Of a stretch of DNA of 64,000 nt, positions 26,849 through 33,930 are shown one piece after another. How positions within the stretch are numbered: position 1 is the first letter of the stretch; each line of letters opens with the position of its first letter. The notes under the pieces are model-generated. The model searched no databases. It saw nothing but the letters and a program-made list of their open reading frames with translations, and was not told the origin of the DNA. Made by a program: the position numbers and the translations under genes. This stretch comes from Trujillonella humicola (GTDB lineage Bacteria; Actinomycetota; Actinomycetes; Mycobacteriales; Geodermatophilaceae): positions 1 to 64,000 of the forward strand of contig NZ_JBJNRJ010000022.1 in NCBI RefSeq assembly GCF_046233715.1. The letters run 5' to 3'.

Positions 26849-27730
26849 TCACCGCCGGTGCGCCTCGAGGACCATCGGCAGCCGCTCGGCGGGGACGCCG
26901 CGGCCGTCGTCGGGCCGGGACCAGTGCACGGCCAGCTCACCGATGCCCGCCTCGGCCAGGCGCCCGAGCGTGTCCGCGTACCGCTCGGGGCTCTCGAACG
27001 GCCAGGTGGCCTCGAGACCGAGCAGCGCGACCCGGTGCAGCGCGCCGGCGTCGCGGCCCTCCTCGGCGAGGACGTCGGTCAGGCGGCGGCTCTGCGCGGC
27101 GATCGCGGCGAGCCACTCCTCGGCCGGCACCTCGGCCCCGAACGGGCCGTAGGTGACCCACCCGGACCCGTAGCGGGCGGCCAGCCGCAGCGCGCGGGGA
27201 CCGGCCGCCGCGACGGTGAAGGGCACCCGCGGCCGCTGCACGCAGCCGGGCAGCTGGTGGGCGTCGACCGCTGCGTACTCCCCCGCCGCGGCCGTGGTCA
27301 CCGGCTCGGTGAGCAGCCGGTCGAGCAGGGACAGCCAGTCGGCGAAGCGCGTCGTCCGCTCCGCCCGGCTGCGCGGCGGCTCCCCCAGCACGTGCGCGTC
27401 GGGTCCCTCCGTGCCGACGCCGACGCCGAGCTCGAGCCGGCCGCCGGAGAGCTGGTCGAGGGTCATCAGCTCCTTGGCGAACGGCACGGGGTGGCGGAAG
27501 TTGGGCGAGGCGACGAGCGTGCCCAGCCGCACCCGCTCCGTGGCGCCCGCGGCCGCGGCCAGCAGCGGCACCGCGCCGTACCAGGGGTTGCGGCGCAGCA
27601 GGGGCCAGGAGAGGTGGTCGTAGGTCCACACGGTCCGCACGCCGGCGGCCTCGGCGGACCGGACGTCGTCCAGGAAGGCCGCGACCGGATGCCGGTCGGG
27701 CAGGACGACGGCGGAGAGGGCAGGGGTCAC
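26849..27730 (-). CDS. LLM-class F420-dependent oxidoreductase
   Basis: A 293-residue TIM-barrel oxidoreductase of the luciferase-like (bacterial luciferase/F420) superfamily. Signatures: AAGVRTVWTYDHL near the N-terminus, ERVRLGTLVASPNFRHPVPFAKELMTLDQLSGGRLELGVGVG (the core strand-loop for flavin or F420 binding), and WLSLLDRLL. F420 rather than FMN is inferred from the actinobacterial context and cannot be proven here. GTG 27730 starts MTPALSAVV. It is divergent from the OhrR-type gene; 90 nt between them hold a candidate operator. Confidence 0.82.
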   Translation of the reverse strand: MTPALSAVVLPDRHPVAAFLDDVRSAEAAGVRTVWTYDHLSWPLLRRNPWYGAVPLLAAAAGATERVRLGTLVASPNFRHPVPFAKELMTLDQLSGGRLELGVGVGTEGPDAHVLGEPPRSRAERTTRFADWLSLLDRLLTEPVTTAAAGEYAAVDAHQLPGCVQRPRVPFTVAAAGPRALRLAARYGSGWVTYGPFGAEVPAEEWLAAIAAQSRRLTDVLAEEGRDAGALHRVALLGLEATWPFESPERYADTLGRLAEAGIGELAVHWSRPDDGRGVPAERLPMVLEAHRR

Positions 27731-27795
27731 CGCGCCAGTATCGGGGGCCCGGGCACCGCGCGACCGGGCTCACCCACCGGACAAGGGTTGGAGCA

Positions 27796-27806
27796 CCAAT
27801 CGTTGG
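27796..27806 (+). promoter_or_regulatory. Candidate OhrR/MarR operator between LLM and MarR genes
   Basis: CCAATCGTTGG is an inverted repeat (arms CCAA/TTGG, 3-nt spacer) 15 nt upstream of the MarR-type GTG (27821). A TTGGAG at 27788 and TATCGT at 27809 could be promoter elements, though their 15-nt spacing is short. The repeat overlaps this space, as expected for an autoregulatory MarR site. Weak evidence: arms of only 4 bp. Confidence 0.35.
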
Positions 27807-27820
27807 CGTATCGTCGAGAC

Positions 27821-28312
27821 GTGACCCCCACCCCCGGCATCGGCACCGAGCTGCCCGACGACCCGCTCGCCCTCGAGCGGCAGGTGTGCTTCGCGCTGGC
27901 GGTCGCCGCCCGCACCGTCGTCTCGGTGTACCGGCCGTGGCTGGAGCCGATGGGGCTCACCCACCCCCAGTACCTCGTGATGCTGGCGCTGTGGCAGCAC
28001 GGCCCGCTGGCGCTCAAGGACCTCAGCCGGCTGCTGCAGCTGGACCCGGGGACGCTGTCGCCGCTGGTGAAGCGGCTGGAGGCGGCCGGCCACGTGCGCC
28101 GCGACCGCGATGCCCGCGACGAGCGCAACCTCGCCATCGCGCTGACCGACACCGGCCGGGAGCTGCGCGCGCGGGCCGAGCGCATCCCCGAGGGCATCGT
28201 CGCCCACCTGGGCCTGCCGCTGGAGGAGCTGCTCGCGCTGCAGCAGGCGCTGACCCGCGTCAACGCCGCCGCCCAGGACGCCCTGGCACGGGTGCCGGAC
28301 GTGGCGTCGTGA
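27821..28312 (+). CDS. OhrR-type MarR family transcriptional regulator
   Basis: A 163-residue winged-helix repressor. The N-terminal ERQVCFALAVAARTVV carries the single reactive Cys (Cys23) typical of OhrR peroxide sensors, followed by YRPWLEPMGLTHPQYLVMLALWQHGPL and the wing LQLDPGTLSPLVKRLEAAGHVRRDRDARDERN. In OhrR, Cys oxidation by organic peroxides releases DNA; no ohr gene is adjacent, so the target may be the divergent LLM gene or elsewhere. GTG 27821 is the only plausible start. Its stop overlaps the next GTG by 4 nt. Confidence 0.83.
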   Translation: MTPTPGIGTELPDDPLALERQVCFALAVAARTVVSVYRPWLEPMGLTHPQYLVMLALWQHGPLALKDLSRLLQLDPGTLSPLVKRLEAAGHVRRDRDARDERNLAIALTDTGRELRARAERIPEGIVAHLGLPLEELLALQQALTRVNAAAQDALARVPDVAS

Positions 28313-28764
28313 CCCGTCCCGTCCCGGTTCCGCCGTCCGCCGGGCCGGTCGTCCGCCCGGGCCCGCTGCGCTGGGTCGGCTACGCCCTGGGGACCGGCCT
28401 GCCCGCGAGGCACAGCAGCTGGGTGCTGCACGACGTCACCACCGGCACCTGGGTGCTCCGGCACGTGGCCCGCGCCCTGGTCCAGTTCGCCGTCCCCGCG
28501 CTGCTGATCCTGGTGCTCGTGCCCGGGCCGCTGGCCCTGCGCTTCGGCATGGTGCTGATCGGCGTCATCCTCGGGCTCGCCTTCTCGCTGGCGTACATGA
28601 CCGAGACGGTGGAGAACCGGGTGCGCAAGGCCGGCTACCCGATCGGCAGCGCCCAGGCCGGCCGCGACCGCGCCGCGGCCGAGCGCGAGGTGGTCGCCGC
28701 CCACCGGCGCCGGGAGGCCGCCGCCCGGCGCGCCGCGCGCTACCGCGCCCGCCAGGGCCGCTGA
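28309..28764 (+). CDS. DUF5313 family membrane protein
   Basis: A 151-residue protein with two hydrophobic helices (VQFAVPALLILVLVPGPLAL and GMVLIGVILGLAFSLAYM) after a WVLHDVTTGTWVLRHVAR segment, the pattern of the actinobacterial DUF5313 family. The C-terminus is Arg/Ala-rich and charged, probably cytoplasmic. Function is unknown. It is translationally coupled to the MarR-type gene (GTGA overlap) and may be regulated with it. Confidence 0.72.
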   Translation: MTRPVPVPPSAGPVVRPGPLRWVGYALGTGLPARHSSWVLHDVTTGTWVLRHVARALVQFAVPALLILVLVPGPLALRFGMVLIGVILGLAFSLAYMTETVENRVRKAGYPIGSAQAGRDRAAAEREVVAAHRRREAAARRAARYRARQGR

Positions 28765-28767
28765 CCC

Positions 28768-29607
28768 TCAGCCGCGCACCACCTGCTCCAGCGTGCGGGC
28801 CGGGTGCCCGGTGAGGTCCGGGACGGCGGAGCTCACGCCGGCCATCTCCCCCGCCGCGATCGCGGTGTAGGTCGACACCCAGGCGTCGACCTGCCAGTCC
28901 GGCGCGCCGGAGGGAGCCCGTGAGGCGTACGCCTCCTCGACCGACTCCGGCACGTAGGAGACCGGCCGCCCGGTCACCCGCGCGAGCACGTCGGCCACCT
29001 CGGCCAGGCTCAGCTCCTCCGGACCGGTCAGGTCGTACGTGGCGCCCGCGTGCGCGCCCGGGTCACCCAGCACGACGGTGGCGACGTCGGCGATGTCGTC
29101 CTGCGCGACCACGGCCGCCCGCCCGTCGCCGGCCGGGCCGCGGATGACGCCGTCGTCGCCCACCAGGTGGACGGCGAAGTCGGCGTACAGGGCGTCGCGC
29201 AGGAAGGTGTGGGTCAGGCCGGCGGCCCGGACGTGCTCCTCGGTGGCCCAGTGGTCCCGGGCGAGGGTGAACGTGGCGTCCGGCGCGGCGCCGAGGAAGG
29301 ACACGTAGACCAGGTGGCCGACGCCGGCCGCGGCGGCGGCGTCCACGAAGGCGCGGTGCTGGTCGACCCGGTCGGGGGTCTCCGAGGCCGAGACCATGAG
29401 CACCGTCGCGACGCCCTCGAGCGCGGCCCGGACGGCGTCGGGCTCGCCGTACGGGGCGCGGACGGCGTCCGCCCCGGGCAGCCGCGGGGCGCGGGCCGGA
29501 TCGCGGACGAGCAGCCGCTGCGGCACGCCCGCTGCGGCGAGCCGGCGGGCGACGCGCCCGCCCAGCCGTCCGGTGGTGCCGGTGATCGCGATCGGTGCGG
29601 AGGTCAT
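28768..29607 (-). CDS. NmrA/SDR-type NAD(P)-binding reductase (QOR2-like)
   Basis: A 279-residue atypical SDR. The Rossmann loop ITGTTGRLGGRVARRLAAAG starts at residue 7, and VDAAAAAGVGHLVYVSFLGAAPDATFTLARDHWATEEHVR is typical of NmrA/quinone oxidoreductase-2 proteins. These bind NADP(H) and reduce quinones or act as redox sensors. ATG 29607 is used because the nucleotide loop follows directly; a longer open frame begins 14 codons upstream. It converges with the DUF5313 gene (3 nt between stops). Confidence 0.8.
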   Translation of the reverse strand: MTSAPIAITGTTGRLGGRVARRLAAAGVPQRLLVRDPARAPRLPGADAVRAPYGEPDAVRAALEGVATVLMVSASETPDRVDQHRAFVDAAAAAGVGHLVYVSFLGAAPDATFTLARDHWATEEHVRAAGLTHTFLRDALYADFAVHLVGDDGVIRGPAGDGRAAVVAQDDIADVATVVLGDPGAHAGATYDLTGPEELSLAEVADVLARVTGRPVSYVPESVEEAYASRAPSGAPDWQVDAWVSTYTAIAAGEMAGVSSAVPDLTGHPARTLEQVVRG

Positions 29608-29691
29608 GGGCGGGACAACCGCCGCGCCGCGCGCCGACTTCCCCCGCACCAGGACCCCCGCACCAGGACCCCCGCAGCAGTGACCCTCGCG

Positions 29692-29889
29692 TCAGAAGTC
29701 GTGCGCCCCGTCGTAGGAGGCGTCGCCGCCGCGGGTCTGCTCCCGACGGGGCGGCTCGGCGAGCGGGGAGCGCCCGGACCGGCGCGGCGCCGGCGCCGAC
29801 GCCGGCACGTCGTGCGCCAGGTCGTAGGCCAGGTCGTGGGCCGGCTCGTGGGCGCTGCCCCCCGGGCTCTCCTGCGCCGGCTGGGTCAT
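29692..29889 (-). CDS. Small hypothetical protein with HDLA repeats
   Basis: A 65-residue acidic/His-containing protein not assignable to a family. It contains a short tandem repeat of the 4-residue unit AHDL/AYDL/AHDV, encoded by 12-nt repeats at 29813-29852. GGGAGCG lies 7 nt upstream of the ATG (29889), which supports translation. No membrane segment or signal peptide. A small stress or disordered protein is possible; no function is claimed. Confidence 0.45.
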   Translation of the reverse strand: MTQPAQESPGGSAHEPAHDLAYDLAHDVPASAPAPRRSGRSPLAEPPRREQTRGGDASYDGAHDF

Positions 29890-29975
29890 GGTCGCTCCCG
29901 TCGTCGTGGGGTCTCCGACGGCGCTGATGCTCCTCCGGGGACGCCCCGGGGACCAGGCCCCCCGGGTACCGCCCG

Positions 29976-30026
29976 CTGAGCGGAGTGCGGGAGGCGAGGA
30001 ATCCTCACCTCCCGCACTCCGCTCAG
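29976..30026 (-). terminator. 19-bp perfect hairpin at the xylB stop
   Basis: Arms 29976-29994 (CTGAGCGGAGTGCGGGAGG) and 30008-30026 are perfect reverse complements; the 13-nt loop itself contains GAGGA/TCCTC. The right arm includes the xylB stop codon. It is the most likely terminator of the xylA-xylB transcript and may also stop anything reading in from the left. Confidence 0.7.
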
Positions 30027-31459
30027 GTGCGGTGGAGGGTGAGGTCGCGGGCCTCGGCGTAGCGGGCGCGGACGGCGGGCAGCGGGTCGGCCTCCCGGAC
30101 CTCGGTGCCCGGCCGCGGCCACTCCGGCGGCGTCGCCCCGCCGGCCAGCACCCAGGCCGCCTGGCGCGCGGCGCCGTCGGCCACGTACTCCCCCGGCGGC
30201 GGCACCAGCACCGGGACGCCGAGCACCGCCGGAGCGAGCGCGCGCACCGCCTCCGACCGCGCCCCGCCGCCCACCAGCAGCACCCGGCGGACCGGGGTGC
30301 CGCCCGCGGCCACGGCGTCGAGGCCGTCGGCCAGCCCGCACAGCAGCCCCTCGACCGCGGCGCGCGCCAGGTGCGCCGGGTCCGCGGTGCCGAGCGTCAG
30401 CCCGTGCAGCGCGCCGGTCGAGGTCGGCCGGTCCGGCGTCCGCTCGCCCTCGAGGTAGGGCACCAGCGCCAGCCCGCCGGCGCCGGCCGGGGCCGACAGG
30501 GCCAGCCGGGACAGCTCCTCGTGGCCGACCCCGAGCAGCCGCGCCGTGGCGTCGAGGACCCGGGCGGCGTTGAGCGTCGCGATCAGCGGCAGGTAGTGGC
30601 CCGTGGCGTCGGCGAACCCGGCCACGGTGCCGGTCGGGTCGGCGGCCGGCGTCGCCGACACCATCGACACCACGCCCGACGTGCCGATGGAGACGACGAC
30701 GTCGCCGGGCCCGGCGGCCAGCGCCAGCGCGGCGGCGGCGTTGTCCCCCGTCCCCGGGCCGAGCACCGCCCCGGACGGCGTCGTGCCGGCGGCCTCCGCC
30801 GGCCCGAGCACCCGCGGCACGACCGGCGTGCGGCCGAACGCCCGCCCGAGCAGGTCCGGCCGGTACTCCCCGGTGGCCGCCGACCAGTAGCCGGTGCCCG
30901 ACGCGTCCCCCCGGTCGGAGACGAGGGCCTCGAGGCTCTGCTCGCCACCCGCCTGCCCGCCCCCTCGATGCCCCGCCAGCCGCCAGGTCAGCCAGTCGTG
31001 CGGCAGGCACACCGCCGCCGTCCGGTCGGCGGAGTCCGGCTCGTGATCGGCCAGCCAGCGCAGCTTGCTCACCGTGAACGACGCGACCGGCACCAGGCCC
31101 ACCGCTTCGGCCCACGCGCGGCGGCCGGTCTCGCCCCCGCCGAGCTCGGCGATCAGGTCGGCGGCGGCGCCGGCGGAGCGGGTGTCGTTCCACAGCAGCG
31201 CCGGGCGGACCACCTCGCCGTCCTCGCCGAGGCAGACCATGCCGTGCTGCTGGCCGCCCACGGCGACGGCGGCGACGTCGTCCAGCCCGCCGGCGTCGGC
31301 CACCGCCACGTCCAGCGCCGCCGCCCACGCCGCGGGGTCGACCTCGGTGCCGTCCGGGTGGGGTGCGCGGCCCTCGCGGACCAGCCGGCCCGTGCCGGCG
31401 TCCCGCACCACGACCTTGCAGGCCTGGGTCGAGGTGTCGACCCCCGCGACGAGAGGCAC
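30023..31459 (-). CDS. xylB: Xylulokinase
   Basis: A 478-residue FGGY carbohydrate kinase that phosphorylates D-xylulose to xylulose 5-phosphate. Features: ATP-binding DTSTQACKVVV (N-terminal phosphate loop), WNDTRSAGAAADLIAELGG, SFTVSKLRWLADHEPD, LPHDWLTWRLAG (catalytic Asp region), VLGPGTGDNAAAALALAAGPGDVVVSIGTSG (second phosphate motif) and GGGARSEAVRALAPAVLGVPV near the end. GTG 31459 begins MPLVAGVDTST. It lies 4 nt after the xylA stop, so both are one operon, and a perfect hairpin overlaps its stop. Confidence 0.92.
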   Translation of the reverse strand: MPLVAGVDTSTQACKVVVRDAGTGRLVREGRAPHPDGTEVDPAAWAAALDVAVADAGGLDDVAAVAVGGQQHGMVCLGEDGEVVRPALLWNDTRSAGAAADLIAELGGGETGRRAWAEAVGLVPVASFTVSKLRWLADHEPDSADRTAAVCLPHDWLTWRLAGHRGGGQAGGEQSLEALVSDRGDASGTGYWSAATGEYRPDLLGRAFGRTPVVPRVLGPAEAAGTTPSGAVLGPGTGDNAAAALALAAGPGDVVVSIGTSGVVSMVSATPAADPTGTVAGFADATGHYLPLIATLNAARVLDATARLLGVGHEELSRLALSAPAGAGGLALVPYLEGERTPDRPTSTGALHGLTLGTADPAHLARAAVEGLLCGLADGLDAVAAGGTPVRRVLLVGGGARSEAVRALAPAVLGVPVLVPPPGEYVADGAARQAAWVLAGGATPPEWPRPGTEVREADPLPAVRARYAEARDLTLHRT

Positions 31460-31463
31460 GGGC

Positions 31464-32652
31464 TCAGCGCGCGCCGAGCGCGTGCTCGACGGCCAGCTGC
31501 GACAGCCGGACGGCGCCGGCACCCCGCTCCGCGGCGGCGTCGACGTCGAACTCCTCGAACGCCGACCGGTCGGCCAGCAGGTCCTCGTACGTCTCGCCCG
31601 CGGCCAGCGTCGGCTGCGCGAGCTCCGGCACCCGCGCCGCGGCCAGGGCCTCGGCGACCTCGGGGTCGGCGCGGAACGCCTGCGCGCTCCTTGAGCAGCA
31701 GGTAGGTGCGCATGTTCGCCGCCGCCGAGGCCCAGACGCCGTCCATGTCCTCGGTGCGCAGCGGCTTGTAGTCGAAGTGCCGCGGACCCTCGTAGCGCGG
31801 GCCGCCGGAGGGGAAGCCGTTCTCCAGCAGGTCCACGGTGGCGAACGCCGAGAGCAGGTCGCCGTGGCCGAACACCAGGTCCTGGTCGTACTTCGGCCCG
31901 TGCTGGCCGTTGAGGTCGAGGTGGAACAGCTTGCCCTGCCACAGGGCCTGGGCGATGCCGTGCGTGTAGTTGAGGCCGGCCATCTGCTCGTGCCCGACCT
32001 CGGGGTTCAGCCCGACCAGGTCGGCGTGCTGCAGCGTGGAGATGAAGCCCAGCGCGTGGCCGATGGTGGGCAGGAAGATGTCGCCGCGCGGCTCGTTCGG
32101 CTTGGGCTCCAGCGCCAGGCGCAGGCCGTAGCCGCGGTCGACCGAGTACTGGGCCAGGGTGTCGATGCCCTCGCGGTAGCGGTCCAGCGCGGCTCCCAGG
32201 TCCTTCGCCACGTCGACCTCGGCGCCCTCGCGCCCACCCCACAGCACGTAGGTCTGCGCACCGAGCTCGGCGGCCAGGTCCATGTTCCGCATGACCTTGC
32301 GCAGGGCGTACCGGCGGACGTCGCGGTCGTTGGCCGTGAGCGCGCCCTCCTTGAACACCGGGTGGGTGAACAGGTTGGTGGTCACCATCGGCACCACCAG
32401 CCCGGTCTCCTCCAGCGCCGCCCGGAACCGCTTCACGTGCTCCTCGCGCTCCCCGGCGCCGGACCCGAACGGGATCAGGTCGTCGTCGTGGAAGGTGACG
32501 CCGTAGGCGCCCATGCCGGCCAGCCGGTGCACCGACTCCACCGGGTCCACCGCCGGGCGGGTCGCGTCGCCGAACGGGTCGCGGGCCTGCCAGCCCACCG
32601 TCCACAGGCCGAACGTGAACTTGTCCTCGCGGGTGGGCTGCGTCGCGCTCAT
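31464..32652 (-). CDS. xylA: Xylose isomerase with apparent frameshift
   Basis: Xylose isomerase, which converts D-xylose to D-xylulose. The first 320 or so residues are normal: KFTFGLWTVGWQARDPFGDA, VTFHDDDLIPFG (catalytic His55) and the metal-ligand segment LEPKPNEPRGDIFLPTIGHALGF. The protein is in frame to MRTYLLLKERA (near 31687). A GC dinucleotide seems missing from the GCGC run at about 31681-31687; restoring it gives the proper ending AFRADPEVAEAL...LAVEHALGAR and a 396-residue enzyme stopping at 31464, next to xylB. As assembled the frame runs on to 31153 inside xylB. ATG 32652 has GAGGGGA upstream. A sequencing error is likely, given other signs of poor quality, but a real lesion cannot be excluded. 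Confidence 0.85.
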
Positions 32653-32677
32653 GTGTGGTCCCCTCGGGTGACGATGA

Positions 32678-32698
32678 TTTGTCGCACCATAGAACAAA
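32678..32698 (+). promoter_or_regulatory. Candidate ROK/XylR operator between xylA and the ROK gene
   Basis: TTTGT (32678-32682) and ACAAA (32694-32698) form an inverted repeat with an 11-nt spacer in the only AT-rich stretch between the divergent xylA and ROK genes. It lies 25 nt upstream of xylA ATG and 26 nt upstream of the ROK GTG. XylR/ROK repressors typically bind such TTTGT..ACAAA-type palindromes and are released by xylose. Good location, short arms. Confidence 0.5.
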
Positions 32699-32724
32699 AG
32701 CCGCTCGCCCACTAGCCTGTCGGC

Positions 32725-33927
32725 GTGGCGGAACCGGGGACGACGACGCGGGGCGCGCGGCAGTCGAGCCTGCGCACCGGCAACCTCGGCCTGGTCCTGC
32801 GCACCGTCTGCGCGGCCGCCGAGCCGCCGTCGCGCGCCGACGTCGCCGCAGCCACCGGGATGACCCGGGCGACCGCCGCCCGGCTGGTCGACGAGCTGGT
32901 CGCCGGCGGGCTGCTCGCCGAGACCGAGCGCGGCGCCACCGGCCGCCGTGGCCGGCCGGCCACCCCGCTGTGCCCCGGCGGGCGGCTCGCCGCGCTGGGC
33001 CTGCACGTCGACGCCGGCCGGCTCGCCGTCCGCGTCGTCGACCTGGCCGGCCGGGTGCTCGCCGAGCGGCTGGTGGACGGCGACTGGGTCGACAGCGACC
33101 CGCGGACGACGCTCGAGCAGGTGGGCGGGCTCGCCGCCGCGGTCCTCCGGTACGTACCGGAGGGCGTGCGGCTCGTCGGCGCGGGGCTGGCGCTGCCCGG
33201 CATCGTGGACGTCGACCGCGGCGTCCTCCTGCGGGCGCCCAACCTCGGCTGGCGGGACGTGCGCCCGGCCGACGTCCTCGCCGCGCACCTGCCCGCCGAG
33301 CTCCACCCGGTCCTCGGCAACGAGGCCGACCTCGCCGCGCGCACCGTGGCCGAGTCCGCTCCCGGCCGGGCCGGCGCGCACCGCGACCTGCTCTACGTCT
33401 CCGGGCAGATCGGCGTCGGTGGCGCGGTCGTGCTGGACGGGCGGGTGATGGGCGGCAGCGCCGGCTGGGCGGGCGAGGTCGGGCACGTGTGCGTGGATCC
33501 GGACGGCCCGGTGTGCCCGTGCGGCTCGACCGGCTGCCTCGAGCGGTACGCCGGCCGCTCCGCCGTCCTCGCCGCGGCCGGGCTGCCCGCCGGCGGCGAC
33601 CCCGGCGAGCTCCTGGCCCGCGCGGCCGCCGGCCGAGCCGCGGCGGTGGGCGCGCTGGCCGGCGCCCGCCGCGGTCTCGCGGTCGCGCTGGCCGGGGTGC
33701 TCAACGTGCTCGACGTCCCCACGGTCGTGCTCGGCGGGTTCCTCGGCGGCCTGGGCGAGGCCTTCTGCCGGGAGCTGGAGGACGAGCTGGCCGCGCGCGT
33801 GCTGTCGGCCCGCTGGCGCCGTCCGCGGGTCGAGGCCGCCGGCGGGGACCCCGCGCCCGCGGCCACCGGGGCCGCCCTGCGGGCGCTGTCCGGCGTGCTG
33901 GCCGACCCGGTCCGCTGGCTGGCCTGA
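32725..33927 (+). CDS. ROK family transcriptional regulator (XylR-like)
   Basis: A 400-residue ROK protein: N-terminal winged-helix domain (GLVLRTVCAAAEPPSRADVAAATGMTRATAARLVDELVAGGLL, residues about 22-64), then a sugar-kinase-like ROK domain with LGNEADLAARTV, GQIGVGGAVVLDG and the zinc motif CPCGSTGCLE. It is divergent from xylA with a candidate operator between, so it is very probably the xylose-responsive repressor of xylA-xylB. GTG 32725 begins MAEPGTTTRG. Its stop lies 3 nt from the GH3 stop (convergent). Confidence 0.88.
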   Translation: MAEPGTTTRGARQSSLRTGNLGLVLRTVCAAAEPPSRADVAAATGMTRATAARLVDELVAGGLLAETERGATGRRGRPATPLCPGGRLAALGLHVDAGRLAVRVVDLAGRVLAERLVDGDWVDSDPRTTLEQVGGLAAAVLRYVPEGVRLVGAGLALPGIVDVDRGVLLRAPNLGWRDVRPADVLAAHLPAELHPVLGNEADLAARTVAESAPGRAGAHRDLLYVSGQIGVGGAVVLDGRVMGGSAGWAGEVGHVCVDPDGPVCPCGSTGCLERYAGRSAVLAAAGLPAGGDPGELLARAAAGRAAAVGALAGARRGLAVALAGVLNVLDVPTVVLGGFLGGLGEAFCRELEDELAARVLSARWRRPRVEAAGGDPAPAATGAALRALSGVLADPVRWLA

Positions 33928-33930
33928 GCA

